Source: Sphingomonas lycopersici
Lineage (GTDB): Bacteria; Pseudomonadota; Alphaproteobacteria; Sphingomonadales; Sphingomonadaceae
DNA: 64,000 nucleotides
Direction: 5' to 3'
Assembly: GCF_026130605.1 (NCBI RefSeq)
Contig: NZ_JANFAU010000009.1
Coordinates: 62,001 to 126,000, forward strand
Shown: positions 34,439 through 43,320 of the stretch, piece by piece
Numbering within the stretch: the first letter of the stretch is position 1
Layout of the letters: each line of letters opens with the position of its first letter
Program-made: the position numbers and the translations under genes
The notes under the pieces: model-generated
Database searches by the model: none
Told to the model about the DNA's origin: nothing
The model's input: the letters and a program-made list of their open reading frames with translations, nothing else

Positions 34439-35754
34439 TGCGACAGCTTCATCTCGGCGCCTTCATGCGCCCGGTCAGCATCCACACCGGCGCCTGGCGT
34501 TATCCGGGGGCGGCCCGCGACGCCAACTTCAACTTCCCGCTGCTCAAGCGCTTTATCCAGCGGCTCGAAGCGGCGAAGTTCGACGCCTTTTTCATGGCGG
34601 ACCATCTCGCGGTCCTGAACATGCCGGTCGACGCGTTGAAGCGCAGCCATACCGTCACCTCGTTCGAGCCGTTCACACTGCTTTCGGCGCTGGCCGGGGC
34701 GACCGAGCGGATCGGGCTGATCGCGACCGCCTCCACCACGTTCGACGAGCCCTATCACATCGCGCGCCGGTTCGCGTCGCTCGATCATATCAGCGGCGGC
34801 CGCACCGGCTGGAACATCGTCACCACCGCCAATCCCGACGCTGCGCTCAATTTCGGCTATGACGATGAGATCGATCATGACGAACGCTACGCCCGGGCGC
34901 GCGAATTCTACGATGTCGTCACCGGCCTGTGGGACAGTTTCGCGGACGATGCCTTCATTCGCGACGCCGAGACCGGCATCTATTTCGACCCCGCCAAGCT
35001 CCGTGTCCTGGATCACAAGGGCAAGTACCTCTCGGTGCGCGGCCCGCTCAATATCGCCCGGCCGGCGCAGGGCTGGCCGGTGATCGTGCAGGCCGGCGCC
35101 TCCGAGGCCGGCCGGGCGCTGGCGGGGGCGACCGCCGAAGTCATCTTCGCCGCGGAATCCTCGATCGAGCGCGCACAGGCGTTCCATACCGATATCCGCC
35201 GCCGGATGACGGAGAACGGCCGCGACCCCGAGTTGCTGCGGGTGTTGCCGGCCGCGTTCGTGGTGGTGGGCGACACGGTCGAGGAGGCAAAGGCCAAGCG
35301 CGCGCATCTCGACAGCCTGGTCCATTATGACAGCGGCATTCATTCGCTGTCGGGGATGCTCGGGCATGACGTGTCCGGCTACGACCCGGACGGGCCCCTG
35401 CCCGAAATCCCGCCGACCAACGCCAGCCAGAGCGCGCGCGAGCGCATCGTCGAACTTGCCCGCCGCGAGAACCTCACGATCCGCGAGCTGGCGGCACGGG
35501 CCGGCAGCTATTCGGGCCTCGCATTCGTCGGCACGCCACAGACGATCGCCGATCAGATGCAGGAATGGCTCGAAGCCCGCGCATCCGACGGTTTCAACAT
35601 CATGTTTCCGTGGCTGCCCGGCGGCCTGGACGACTTCGTCGATCGCGTGGTGCCCGAATTGCAGCGCCGCGGCATCTTCCGGCGCGAGTATGAGGGTTCG
35701 ACGCTGCGCGACCACCTCGGGCTGCCGCGACCCGCCAATCGCTTCTTCAGCTAG
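34438..35754 (+). CDS. NtaA/SnaA/DszA-type flavin-dependent monooxygenase (LLM class)
   Basis: A 438-residue FMNH2-dependent monooxygenase of the bacterial-luciferase-like class. LHLGAFMRPVSIHTGAWRYP, FFMADHLAVL, LSALAGATERIGLIATASTTFDEPYHIARRFASLDHISGGRTGWNIVTT and WPVIVQAGASEAGR are diagnostic of the nitrilotriacetate/DBT-sulfone/dimethylsulfide monooxygenase subgroup. Such enzymes need a separate flavin reductase, and none is seen nearby. It follows the SDR with a 1-bp overlap and precedes a DAACS symporter. Together they suggest uptake and oxidative cleavage of a carboxylated amine or organosulfur compound. Confidence 0.92.
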   Translation: MRQLHLGAFMRPVSIHTGAWRYPGAARDANFNFPLLKRFIQRLEAAKFDAFFMADHLAVLNMPVDALKRSHTVTSFEPFTLLSALAGATERIGLIATASTTFDEPYHIARRFASLDHISGGRTGWNIVTTANPDAALNFGYDDEIDHDERYARAREFYDVVTGLWDSFADDAFIRDAETGIYFDPAKLRVLDHKGKYLSVRGPLNIARPAQGWPVIVQAGASEAGRALAGATAEVIFAAESSIERAQAFHTDIRRRMTENGRDPELLRVLPAAFVVVGDTVEEAKAKRAHLDSLVHYDSGIHSLSGMLGHDVSGYDPDGPLPEIPPTNASQSARERIVELARRENLTIRELAARAGSYSGLAFVGTPQTIADQMQEWLEARASDGFNIMFPWLPGGLDDFVDRVVPELQRRGIFRREYEGSTLRDHLGLPRPANRFFS

Positions 35755-35868
35755 AACCCCACTCTCACTATGATCTCAAAACTCTTCTTTTCTGGCGGAC
35801 GCGCGCGCGGGTTACCCGCGGTCTCCGCTGCATCGATACGGCGCCGGCGTGGGTCGAGCGGTGCCGGC

Positions 35869-37092
35869 ATGAAGATGCCGACAGCCGCACGCATCCTGAT
35901 CGGCCTGGTCGCGGGCTTGATCGGCGGTTATCTCGCGGGGCCGCACACCGCGGTACTGCCCGCATTGCAGACGATCGGCGGTCTTTGGCTCGATGCCCTG
36001 CGCATGCCGATCATCCCGCTCGTCTTCGCGCTGATCGTCACCGGCATCGGCACGGGATCCGATATCGGCGGATCGACGAAGGTCGCGCAGCGCGCGATCG
36101 GCACATTCGCCGTCTTCCTGTTCGCCTCGGCGCTGTTCGGGGTCACGCTCGGTTCCACGATGTTCAGCGGCTGGGACGTCACCGGGCTCGACGCGATGCG
36201 CGCGGGCGGCGGCAAGGTTCCGAGCCTGCCGCCGCTCGAACAGACCCTGCGCGCGCTGGTCCCGGTCAATCCGATCGCCTCGGCGGCGCAGGGAGCGATC
36301 GTTCCGGTCGTTATCTTCGCGCTGCTGTTCGCGGTGGCGTTGCGCCGCATCGAGGCGGTGCGTGCGGCGCCGATCGGCGAGTTTTTCAAGGGCGTTGCGG
36401 ACGCGCTGCTTGTCATCATCGGCTGGGTGCTGCTGGTGGCGCCGCTGGGCGTGTTCGCGCTGGCCTTCGACGTTGCGGCGCGCAGCGGACTGGGCGTCGG
36501 CGCGCTGCTCGCCTGGTATGTTGCGGCCCGCGTGGTCGGCGGAATTGTGTTGTTGACGGCGTTCGTCCTGCTCGTCGCGGTCCTCGCCCGAACCCCGTTG
36601 CGGGCGTTCGCGCGCGCCGTGCTACCCGCCCAGTCGGTCGCTTTCAGCACGCAGTCATCGCTCGCCTCGCTGCCCGCGATGCTCGATGCGGCGCGCGCGC
36701 TCGGCTTGCCCGAGCGGCATGCCGGCACCGTGCTCCCGCTCGCGGTCGCTCTCTTCCGGATCAGCGCGCCGACCGCGATCAGCCTTGCGGTGCTGGCGCT
36801 TGCCAGACTGAACGGTATCGACCTGACCGTCGCGCAACTGGCGCTCGTCGCGGTCCTCGCCGTGCTCAACAATCTCGTGATCGCCGGCTTGCCCAACCAG
36901 ATCAGTTTCTTCGCAGCCTATGCGCCGGTCGCACTCGCCGTCGGCGTGCCGATCGACCTGTTGCCCTTGTTCCTGGCGGTCGACACGATCCCCGATATGT
37001 TCGCGACGGCCGCAAACGTCACCGCCGATGTCGCGGTGACCACGCTGCTGACAGAAAAGGAGCCTGACGGCGAACGGGAAACCGCCGCGTGA
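35869..37092 (+). CDS. Dicarboxylate/amino acid:cation symporter (DAACS family)
   Basis: A ~407-residue secondary transporter of the GltP/DctA type. The ATG at 35869 (MKMPTAARILIGLVAGLIGGYLAG) opens helix 1; an ATG at 35770 would add 33 Arg-rich residues unlike the family. Signature regions are NPIASAAQGAIVPVVIFALLFAVAL, the serine-rich hairpin AFSTQSSLASLPAML, FRISAPTAISLA and the substrate/cation segment LAVDTIPDMFATAANVTADVAV. It probably imports an anionic substrate by proton or sodium symport. It is downstream of the SDR and monooxygenase on the same strand. Confidence 0.92.
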   Translation: MKMPTAARILIGLVAGLIGGYLAGPHTAVLPALQTIGGLWLDALRMPIIPLVFALIVTGIGTGSDIGGSTKVAQRAIGTFAVFLFASALFGVTLGSTMFSGWDVTGLDAMRAGGGKVPSLPPLEQTLRALVPVNPIASAAQGAIVPVVIFALLFAVALRRIEAVRAAPIGEFFKGVADALLVIIGWVLLVAPLGVFALAFDVAARSGLGVGALLAWYVAARVVGGIVLLTAFVLLVAVLARTPLRAFARAVLPAQSVAFSTQSSLASLPAMLDAARALGLPERHAGTVLPLAVALFRISAPTAISLAVLALARLNGIDLTVAQLALVAVLAVLNNLVIAGLPNQISFFAAYAPVALAVGVPIDLLPLFLAVDTIPDMFATAANVTADVAVTTLLTEKEPDGERETAA

Positions 37093-37116
37093 CCGATGCA
37101 TTGCCGGCGATCGAGG

Positions 37117-38463
37117 CTATGCTTCCACCGCCGCGCCGGCGCGTAATCGCCGATACGGGCGCAACGCCGCCAGCAGCAGCACGGTCATCACCGGCGCCGC
37201 GACGCCGACCACGATCGCCAATGCATAGCGAATGTCCGCCGGGGCGACGAAGACCCGGTCGGTCATGAAACCGATCACCACCGGGCCGATCCCGATGCCG
37301 ACGAGCGAGATGATCATGATGTAGAGCGCGGTCACCTGTGCCCGCGCGCGGTTGGGCAGGATCAGCTGCAACGCCGTGCCTGCGCAGGGGATCGGCACGT
37401 TGGCAAGGAACATCGCCGGCGCGATCAGCGCCAGCGCGAGCCGGCCGTCGGGCATCAGCGGCGCGGCGGCACCGAAGGCGCCGCACGCGAGGAAGCTGAA
37501 CGCGGCGACGCGCAATTGCGCGTCCCGATGCCCGGCGCGGGTCATGCGATCCGAAAGCCAGCCGGCGAAATAGACCCCGCTCGTCCCGAAGACGATCATC
37601 ACCAGGCCGAAACCCTGGCCGATCTCGGCCGGCGTCCAGCCGTAGACGCGCGCGAACAGCGCGGGCGTCCAGACATTGTAGGCGAAATTGACCACCGTCA
37701 CCATCGAGAAGCCGGCGAACATCAGCGTCAGCGCCAGCCCGCGCGCACGGATCACCGCGACCACCTCGCGCAGCGACAGCGCTGCCGCCCCGCCCTGCCC
37801 GCGCCGTTCGGGCTCGCGCATCAGGAAGAACAAGGGCGCGAGCAACAGCCCGGGAAAGCCGACGATCAGGAACGCCGCCTGCCACGGCGCCAGCCCCAGC
37901 GGAAGGCCGCCGCGCGCGGCGAGCGCGTCGAGCGTGGACAGCAAATGGCCGCCGGCGATGAAGGCCAGCCCGATCCCGAACGGCGCGCTGAGGAAGAATA
38001 TGCTGACCGCGCGCCCCAGCCGCTCCGGCGGCACCAGATCGCTGAGCAGGGAGAGGCCGGTCGGCGTGACGCTCGCCTCCCCCACCGCGACGCCGACCCG
38101 GGTAGCGAACAATTGGCCGAAACTGCGCGCGAGCCCCGACGCCATCGAGAACAGGCTGAACAGCACCAGCGATATCCCCAGCACCAGCCGCCGCTGATAG
38201 AGATCCGCCAGCCGCCCGATCGGCACGCTGCATAGCGTGTAGAACAGGCCGAACGCCACGCCCTGGAGCAAAGCGAAACGCGTGTCGTCGAGCGCGAATT
38301 CGGCCTTCACCGGCTCGACCGTCAGGTTGAGCACCACGCGATCGAATTGCGATGCGACCGATGCCAGCGCCAGCAGGCCGGTGATCGCCCATGCACGCCG
38401 CCGGGCGGGCCACGGCGTCGCGGGATCTCCCGCCGACGCGCCGGGCACGGGAATATGGGCCAT
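37117..38463 (-). CDS. Major facilitator superfamily transporter
   Basis: A 448-residue, 12-helix MFS protein. The N-terminus is ARRRAWAITGLLALASVASQFDRVVLNLTVEPVKAEF, with an Asp in helix 1, and the A-like loop motif IGRLADLYQRRLVLGISL follows. It resembles the spinster-like/hexuronate-type carriers common in sphingomonads. The ATG at 38463 has GAGGAGAGAG upstream; the open frame beyond it is antisense. It is the last gene of the LacI - dehydrogenase - gluconokinase - MFS set, so gluconate or another sugar acid is the likely cargo. Substrate inferred from context only. Confidence 0.9.
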   Translation of the reverse strand: MAHIPVPGASAGDPATPWPARRRAWAITGLLALASVASQFDRVVLNLTVEPVKAEFALDDTRFALLQGVAFGLFYTLCSVPIGRLADLYQRRLVLGISLVLFSLFSMASGLARSFGQLFATRVGVAVGEASVTPTGLSLLSDLVPPERLGRAVSIFFLSAPFGIGLAFIAGGHLLSTLDALAARGGLPLGLAPWQAAFLIVGFPGLLLAPLFFLMREPERRGQGGAAALSLREVVAVIRARGLALTLMFAGFSMVTVVNFAYNVWTPALFARVYGWTPAEIGQGFGLVMIVFGTSGVYFAGWLSDRMTRAGHRDAQLRVAAFSFLACGAFGAAAPLMPDGRLALALIAPAMFLANVPIPCAGTALQLILPNRARAQVTALYIMIISLVGIGIGPVVIGFMTDRVFVAPADIRYALAIVVGVAAPVMTVLLLAALRPYRRLRAGAAVEA

Positions 38464-38503
38464 TGGCTGCTCTCTCTCCTCGTCTTTATTCTGTCGTCGC
38501 CGG

Positions 38504-38998
38504 TCAGGCGGGCGCGAGCGCGGCGCAAATCGCGGCAAGCTGCGCCGCCACCGGTGCCTCGCCATCGACGAGCAAGGCGCGCTCGTCCTCCTCGGGCGGC
38601 TCAAGCGCGGCGAGCTGGCTCTCGAGCAGCGCGCCGGGCATGAAATGATCGCGCCGCGCGGCGAGCCGCGCCGCCAATATGCCGGGCGGGACCACCGGCA
38701 GCACGAACAGGATTTCGCCGACCCGCGCGCGCAGCGCATCGCGATAGCGGCGGCGAAGCGCCGAGCAGGAGGCGACAGCCCCCCCCGGCGCCCCTGCCAG
38801 CGCATCGCCCACCGCGGCGAGGAATGGCGCGCGATCCGCATCGTCGAGCGCGATGCACGCCGCCATCTTGGCGACATTGGCCGGCGGGTGGCAACGATCG
38901 CCCTCGATGAAGGTCCAGCCCAGCGCTTCCGCCAGTGCGGCGGCGAGGGTCGATTTGCCGCAGCCGGCCACCCCCATCACGACAATCGCGCGAACCAT
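38504..38998 (-). CDS. gntK: Gluconokinase GntK
   Basis: A 164-residue kinase that phosphorylates D-gluconate to 6-phosphogluconate. MVRAIVVMGVAGCGKSTLAAALAEALGW gives the Walker A motif (~9-17) and start. GDRCHPPANVAKM is the GntK gluconate-site motif and LRRRYRDALRA plus FLPGALLESQ-like sequence (FMPGALLESQLAALEPP) follow. Length is normal. It starts one base after the stop of the dehydrogenase gene, so they are co-translated. It provides the entry from idonate or ketogluconates into the Entner-Doudoroff pathway. Confidence 0.95.
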   Translation of the reverse strand: MVRAIVVMGVAGCGKSTLAAALAEALGWTFIEGDRCHPPANVAKMAACIALDDADRAPFLAAVGDALAGAPGGAVASCSALRRRYRDALRARVGEILFVLPVVPPGILAARLAARRDHFMPGALLESQLAALEPPEEDERALLVDGEAPVAAQLAAICAALAPA

Positions 38999-38999
38999 G

Positions 39000-39881
39000 T
39001 CAGCCCGCGCCGTCACGCGCCAGATCGAACAGCCGGACATATTCGGCGCTGTCCGCCGCGCCCATGCCGGCGGCGACGAGCATCCGGTGCAGATCGGCAA
39101 TCAGCGAGGTGACGGGCATCGCCACCCGCGCGGCGAGCGCGGCGGCCTGCGCCGTTTCCAGATCCTTGAGCATATTGTCGATCCGGCCGGTCGGCGAAAA
39201 ATCGCGCCGCGCCATCTTCGCCATGAATTCCTGCATAATGCGCGAATCCGCCCGCCCCCCGGCGAGCGCGGCGGGGATGCGGGTCGCGTCGACGCCATGC
39301 GCCTCGGCGAAGCGCACCGCCTCCGCCACCGACAGGAAGGTGCTGGCGCACAGCAATTGATTGATGAGCTTCACCGTTTGCCCGGCGCCCGGCCCGCCGA
39401 GATGGGTGGCATTGGCCGCGAGCCGATCGAGCAACGGCCGCGCGCGCGCCACATCGGCGTCGCTCCCCCCGAGCATCAGCGTGAGCCGCCCCTCGAGCGC
39501 GGCCGGCGCACCGCCCGACAGCGGCGCATCAACCCAGCCCATGCCGCAGGCGTCGCGCAACCGCGCCGCCATCGACGCGGTGCGCCCCGCATCGATGCTC
39601 GACATATCGACCAGCAGCGCGGCATCCGAACCGGCCGCCGCAACGCCGTCCGCGCCGAACACCGCTTGCTCGACGATCGCCGCGCTATTGAGGCTGGTGA
39701 CGACGAACTCCGCGGCGCCGGCGGCGGCGCGCGGGCTTTCCACCGGCCGCCCCCCGCGATCGGCCAGCGCGGCGGCGCGGGCGGGATCGCGATCGCAGAG
39801 AAAAACCTCGGCGCCCGTTTCGAGCAGGCGCGTGGCGATCGCCGATCCCATCACGCCCACGCCGATCACCGCCACCCGCAT
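39000..39881 (-). CDS. Beta-hydroxyacid dehydrogenase (3-hydroxyisobutyrate/tartronate-semialdehyde reductase family)
   Basis: A 293-residue NAD(P)-dependent enzyme. The dinucleotide loop is VIGVGVMGSAIA, the substrate motif VDAPLSGGAPAALEGRLTLMLGG, the catalytic Lys is in GQTVKLINQLL and the late motif is SRIMQEFMAKMARRDFSPTGRIDNMLKDL. This fits the GarR/6-phosphogluconate-dehydrogenase-like family. It lies between the LacI regulator (1-base gap) and gntK. It may oxidise or reduce a sugar-acid intermediate; in E. coli such an enzyme acts in glucarate breakdown. The exact substrate is unknown. Confidence 0.9.
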   Translation of the reverse strand: MRVAVIGVGVMGSAIATRLLETGAEVFLCDRDPARAAALADRGGRPVESPRAAAGAAEFVVTSLNSAAIVEQAVFGADGVAAAGSDAALLVDMSSIDAGRTASMAARLRDACGMGWVDAPLSGGAPAALEGRLTLMLGGSDADVARARPLLDRLAANATHLGGPGAGQTVKLINQLLCASTFLSVAEAVRFAEAHGVDATRIPAALAGGRADSRIMQEFMAKMARRDFSPTGRIDNMLKDLETAQAAALAARVAMPVTSLIADLHRMLVAAGMGAADSAEYVRLFDLARDGAG

Positions 39882-39882
39882 C

Positions 39883-40980
39883 CTATCCGTCCTTCACCGA
39901 CGCGCGCTCGACGACGCGCAACCCGACATCGACGATCCGCGGCTCGCCGCTCCCGGCTTCGGCGTTGCGCGACAACAGATCGAGCAGCATCCCCCCGGTG
40001 CGCTGGCCAAGCGCGCGGAAATCGACGTGAATGGTGGTGAGCGGCGGGTTGATCTCCCCGCCGATCTCGAAATCGCCGAAGCCCATGATCGACACGTCTT
40101 CGGGCACGCGCACGCCGAGCCGCTGGCATTCCATCACCGCGCCGACGGCGGAAAGATCGGATACCGCGAACACCGCCTGCGGCCGATCGTCGCGCGCCAG
40201 CAATTCGCGGATCGCCGCGGCGCCGTGGTGGAAGCTGACCGGCGCGCTGCCGTGGCGCAGCACCAGATCGGTCGCGCGCCGCGACAGGCGCAATTCGTCC
40301 TCGAACCCGCGCATGCGCTCCTCGCCGCGATGGTCCGCCACGTCGCCGTCGGGCGAGGCCGCGATCGCGCCGATCCGCTCGAACCCGCGATCAATCAGAT
40401 AGCGCGCCGCGGTTCGCCCGACCTGATAGTTGGAAAAGCCGATGGCATGTTCGATCGGCTGGCTCGGCAGGTCGGCGATCTCGACCACCGGGATATCGGC
40501 GGCGAGCAGCATCCGCGTCGCAGTACGGCGATGTACCGCGCCGGTCAGCACGATCGCCTCGGGCCGGCGCGCGAGCAGGTTGCGCAACTGGCGCTCCTCC
40601 TCCGCCATGTCATAATCGGTATAGGCGATCAGCAGATGATATTCCGCCTCGCGCAGCGCCTCGGTCAGCCCGTGTGCGACCGCCGCGAAATTGGCGTTGG
40701 TCAGCGTCGGCAGCATCAGCGCGATGAAGCCGGTGCGCCGGCTCGACAGGCTGCCAGCGGCGCGATCGGGAACATAGCCGAGATCGGCCACCGCCTTGAG
40801 CACGCGCTCGCGCGTCGCCGGCAGCACCATATCGGGGTCGCTCAACACGCGCGAAACCGTCATCCGCGACACCCCGGCGAGGCGCGAGACGTCGCGGATC
40901 GTCGGCCGCTGCGACGTGCGACGCGCCGGCTTCGTCTCGGCCGGGGGATTGATTTGCGCGGAACGGGGCATCGACGGCAT
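39883..40980 (-). CDS. LacI-family regulator, GntR/IdnR-like
   Basis: A 365-residue repressor. The helix-turn-helix (PTIRDVSRLAGVSRMTVSRVLSDPDMVLPATRERVLKAV) is at ~26-65 after a basic leader, and the hinge GYVPDRAAGSLSSRRTG is followed by a sugar-binding-like domain (IALMLPTLTNANFAAVAHGLTEAL). This is close in pattern to gluconate repressors. It is the first gene of the LacI-dehydrogenase-gntK-MFS operon. It is a natural candidate for binding the operator repeats at 42.4 and 46.1-46.3 kb, whose central CG is typical of LacI-family sites. ATG at 40980 or three codons later. Confidence 0.92.
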   Translation of the reverse strand: MPSMPRSAQINPPAETKPARRTSQRPTIRDVSRLAGVSRMTVSRVLSDPDMVLPATRERVLKAVADLGYVPDRAAGSLSSRRTGFIALMLPTLTNANFAAVAHGLTEALREAEYHLLIAYTDYDMAEEERQLRNLLARRPEAIVLTGAVHRRTATRMLLAADIPVVEIADLPSQPIEHAIGFSNYQVGRTAARYLIDRGFERIGAIAASPDGDVADHRGEERMRGFEDELRLSRRATDLVLRHGSAPVSFHHGAAAIRELLARDDRPQAVFAVSDLSAVGAVMECQRLGVRVPEDVSIMGFGDFEIGGEINPPLTTIHVDFRALGQRTGGMLLDLLSRNAEAGSGEPRIVDVGLRVVERASVKDG

Positions 40981-41016
40981 GATCCTAACGGTTGCGATGC
41001 CCGCGGCATAACAGCG

Positions 41017-41352
41017 TCACGCCGCGCTCTCCATGCCATTCCCCGCGCTCACCAGATGGTAGAAGCGTCCCTCGAACATCTCGAGGATCTCCATCGTCAC
41101 CGCCCGCGCCCGGGCGCGGATCGGCGAGGCGAGCGCCGCCTCCAGCGCGGCGAGCGAGGGGTAATCGACCTGCTGGAGCATGACGATCGGCGGCGCATCC
41201 TCATCGCGCGCCGCGATCCGCTGCCACCGGACGTTCGATGCATCGGGGAATTGCGCCCACAGCGGCGCCAGCCGGTCGCGTACCGCGGCGAAGAACGCCT
41301 CCTCGCACCCGGGCGTGATCCGCCCTTCGAAGATCGCGCTGCGGGTAATCAC
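41017..41352 (-). CDS. Small EthD/antibiotic-monooxygenase-like ferredoxin-fold protein
   Basis: A 111-residue protein. RSAIFEGRITPGCEEAFFAAVRDRLAPLWAQFPDASNVRWQRI followed by PPIVMLQQVDYPSLAALEAALASPIRARARAVTMEILEMFEGRFYHLV has the strand-helix-strand repeat of dimeric alpha/beta-barrel (EthD-like) proteins. The GTG start overlaps the idnD stop as GTGA, so it is coupled to idnD. Similar small proteins accompany sugar-acid and aromatic catabolic genes. Function unknown; it may be an accessory mutarotase or lactone-handling protein. Confidence 0.75.
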   Translation of the reverse strand: MITRSAIFEGRITPGCEEAFFAAVRDRLAPLWAQFPDASNVRWQRIAARDEDAPPIVMLQQVDYPSLAALEAALASPIRARARAVTMEILEMFEGRFYHLVSAGNGMESAA

Positions 41353-42404
41353 AGCACGCGCTCGTTCACCGCGAGATGGAGTTTGACCACCTTCGACCGA
41401 TCGCCCGCACGCTCGAAGGCGTCGACCGCCTCGCCGAGCGCATAGGTGCCCGAGAGGATCGGCGACACATCGATCCGCCCGGAAACGATCAGCTCGACCG
41501 CCAGCTGGAACTCGCCATTCGCGCGGAACGCGCCGACGAACTCGATCTCGCGCGCCTGCAACCGGTTGACCGGCACCGCGGCAGTGCCCGGCGGCAACAT
41601 CCCGACCTGCACGATCCGCCCGCCGCGCCGGACCACATCGAACAGCGACAACAACGCGCTGGGGGCGCCGGACGCCTCGAACGCGACATCGAAATGCCCG
41701 GCCGCGCTTTCATAAGCGGCCAGCGCCTCGGGGGCGGTCGCGACGTTGATCGCACGCGACACGCCGATCCGCTCGCGCGCCACCGCCAGCGCCGCATCCT
41801 CGACATCGGTGCACACCACCTCGAGCGCGCCGGCCAGCAACGCACACCGCGCGACCAGCAGCCCGATCGGCCCCGATCCGGTCACCAGCACGCGCTTGCC
41901 GACCAGCGACCCGGCGCGCTCGACCGCATGAAGCCCGACCGACAGCGGCTCGGCGACCGAAAGCCGCAGCAGATCGGCATCGTCGGGCACCGGGATCACC
42001 TGATCGCGGCGCAACACCAGCTGCTCGGCGAACCCGCCCTGGACATGCGGGAAGCGCCCCGCGCTGCCGAGGAAGAACATATCGACGCACAGGTTCATCC
42101 GGCCGGCACGGCAATAGTCGCACACCAGGCACGGCCGGCTGGGATCGAGCGCCGCCTTCATCCCGGGCGCGATTCCGGTGACGTCGGCGCCGATCTCGGT
42201 CACCACGCCGGAAATCTCGTGCCCGAGCGTCATCGGCTCCCGCACGGCGAAATCGCCCACCGCGCCGCGGTGGTAATAATGCATGTCCGAGCCGCAGATC
42301 CCGCCATAGGCGATCGCGACGCGCACCTCGTCGGGCGCCAGCGCGCGCTCCGCAACCGGCTCGACCCTCAGATCCTTCTTCCCGTGACATACGGCCGCGA
42401 GCAT
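41349..42404 (-). CDS. idnD: L-idonate 5-dehydrogenase IdnD
   Basis: A 351-residue zinc medium-chain dehydrogenase that oxidises L-idonate to 5-keto-D-gluconate. GGICGSDMHYYHRGAVGDFAVREPMTLGHEISGVV gives the catalytic Zn site and is very close to IdnD. CLVCDYCRAGRMNLC is the structural Zn lobe and VTGSGPIGLLVARCALLAGA the NAD fold. The second of two ATGs (42404) has GGAGG at the ideal 5-base spacing, which decides the start. It is divergent from idnO across a region with several LacI-type operators. Confidence 0.93.
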   Translation of the reverse strand: MLAAVCHGKKDLRVEPVAERALAPDEVRVAIAYGGICGSDMHYYHRGAVGDFAVREPMTLGHEISGVVTEIGADVTGIAPGMKAALDPSRPCLVCDYCRAGRMNLCVDMFFLGSAGRFPHVQGGFAEQLVLRRDQVIPVPDDADLLRLSVAEPLSVGLHAVERAGSLVGKRVLVTGSGPIGLLVARCALLAGALEVVCTDVEDAALAVARERIGVSRAINVATAPEALAAYESAAGHFDVAFEASGAPSALLSLFDVVRRGGRIVQVGMLPPGTAAVPVNRLQAREIEFVGAFRANGEFQLAVELIVSGRIDVSPILSGTYALGEAVDAFERAGDRSKVVKLHLAVNERVL

Positions 42405-42424
42405 CATCACCTCCAACGTCTTTA

Positions 42425-42438
42425 TGGGACCGATATCA
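42425..42438. promoter_or_regulatory. LacI-type operator copy 1 (TGGGACCGATATCA)
   Basis: TGGGACCGATATCA lies 20 bases upstream of the idnD start. The identical 14-mer occurs at 46146 and 46290; with the copy at 46146 the identity extends to 17 bases. The sequence is an imperfect palindrome around a central CG, the shape of LacI-family sites. Confidence 0.75.
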
Positions 42439-42502
42439 TCATCGATAACCGGTCGCAATACAGCTGCAAGTAAAATAGTCTGGCGCTTAACCGGGGTTGC
42501 AA

Positions 42503-42515
42503 TGTGACCGATCAC
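42503..42515. promoter_or_regulatory. Related operator ahead of idnO (TGTGACCGATCAC)
   Basis: TGTGACCGATCAC shares the GACCGAT core with the three identical sites and is more symmetric. It lies 35 bases before the idnO start, well placed to block that promoter. Confidence 0.55.
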
Positions 42516-42550
42516 TATATTATCGCAGCCCGACAGGGCAGGAGTTTTCA

Positions 42551-43312
42551 ATGCGATCGTTCGATCTCACCGGCCGCCGGGCGCTTGTCACCGGCGCATC
42601 GCGCGGAATCGGGTTTGCGCTGGCGGGCGCGCTGGGCCGCGCCGGCGCGGAGCTCATCGTCAATGCACGCGACGCGGCCGCATTGGACGAGGCGGCGACA
42701 CAATTGCGCGCGGCGGGCATCGCGGTTTCCGCCAGCGCGTTCGACGTCACCGATCCCGCGGCGGTGACGGCGGCGGTCGACGCGATCGAGGCGGACGGCA
42801 AGGCGATCGACATTCTGGTCAACAACGCCGGAATCCAGCGCCGCGCGCCGCTCGACACGTTCGACGATGCGGACTGGCGCGCGCTGATGGCGACCAACCT
42901 CGACAGCGTCTATTATGTCGGCAAGGCGGTGGCGCGGCACATGATCGCGCGCGGGCGCGGCAAGATCATCAATATCGGCAGCGTCCAGTGCGAACTCGCC
43001 CGCCCCGGGATCGCGCCCTATACCGCGAGCAAGGGCGCGGTGAAGAATCTGACCAAGGGCATGTGCGCCGATTGGGCGCGGCACGGGTTGCAGATCAACG
43101 CGATCGGCCCCGGCTATTTCGACACCCCGCTCAACAAGGCGCTGGTGGAGGACCCGGCATTCGATGCCTGGCTGCGCGGGCGCACCCCCGCCGGGCGCTG
43201 GGGCCGGCTGGAGGATTTGCACGGCGCAATCGTGTTCCTCGCCTCTGCCGCCTCGGATTTCGTCAACGGCCAGACGCTTTATGTCGATGGCGGCATCACC
43301 TCGGTGATTTAA
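42551..43312 (+). CDS. idnO: Gluconate 5-dehydrogenase (5-keto-D-gluconate reductase) IdnO
   Basis: A 253-residue SDR that reduces 5-keto-D-gluconate to D-gluconate. FDLTGRRALVTGASRGIGFALAGALG, VNNAGIQRRAPLDTFDDADW, INIGSVQCELARPGIAPYTASKGAVKNLTKGM (catalytic Ser, Tyr, Lys) and AIGPGYFDTPLNKALVEDPAFDAWLRGRTPAGRWG are the IdnO-type motifs, including the family's NAGIQRR and GRTPAGRWG. AGGAG lies 7 bases before the ATG at 42551. With idnD and gntK it completes the path idonate - ketogluconate - gluconate - 6-phosphogluconate. Confidence 0.94.
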   Translation: MRSFDLTGRRALVTGASRGIGFALAGALGRAGAELIVNARDAAALDEAATQLRAAGIAVSASAFDVTDPAAVTAAVDAIEADGKAIDILVNNAGIQRRAPLDTFDDADWRALMATNLDSVYYVGKAVARHMIARGRGKIINIGSVQCELARPGIAPYTASKGAVKNLTKGMCADWARHGLQINAIGPGYFDTPLNKALVEDPAFDAWLRGRTPAGRWGRLEDLHGAIVFLASAASDFVNGQTLYVDGGITSVI

Positions 43313-43320
43313 GACCAGAC

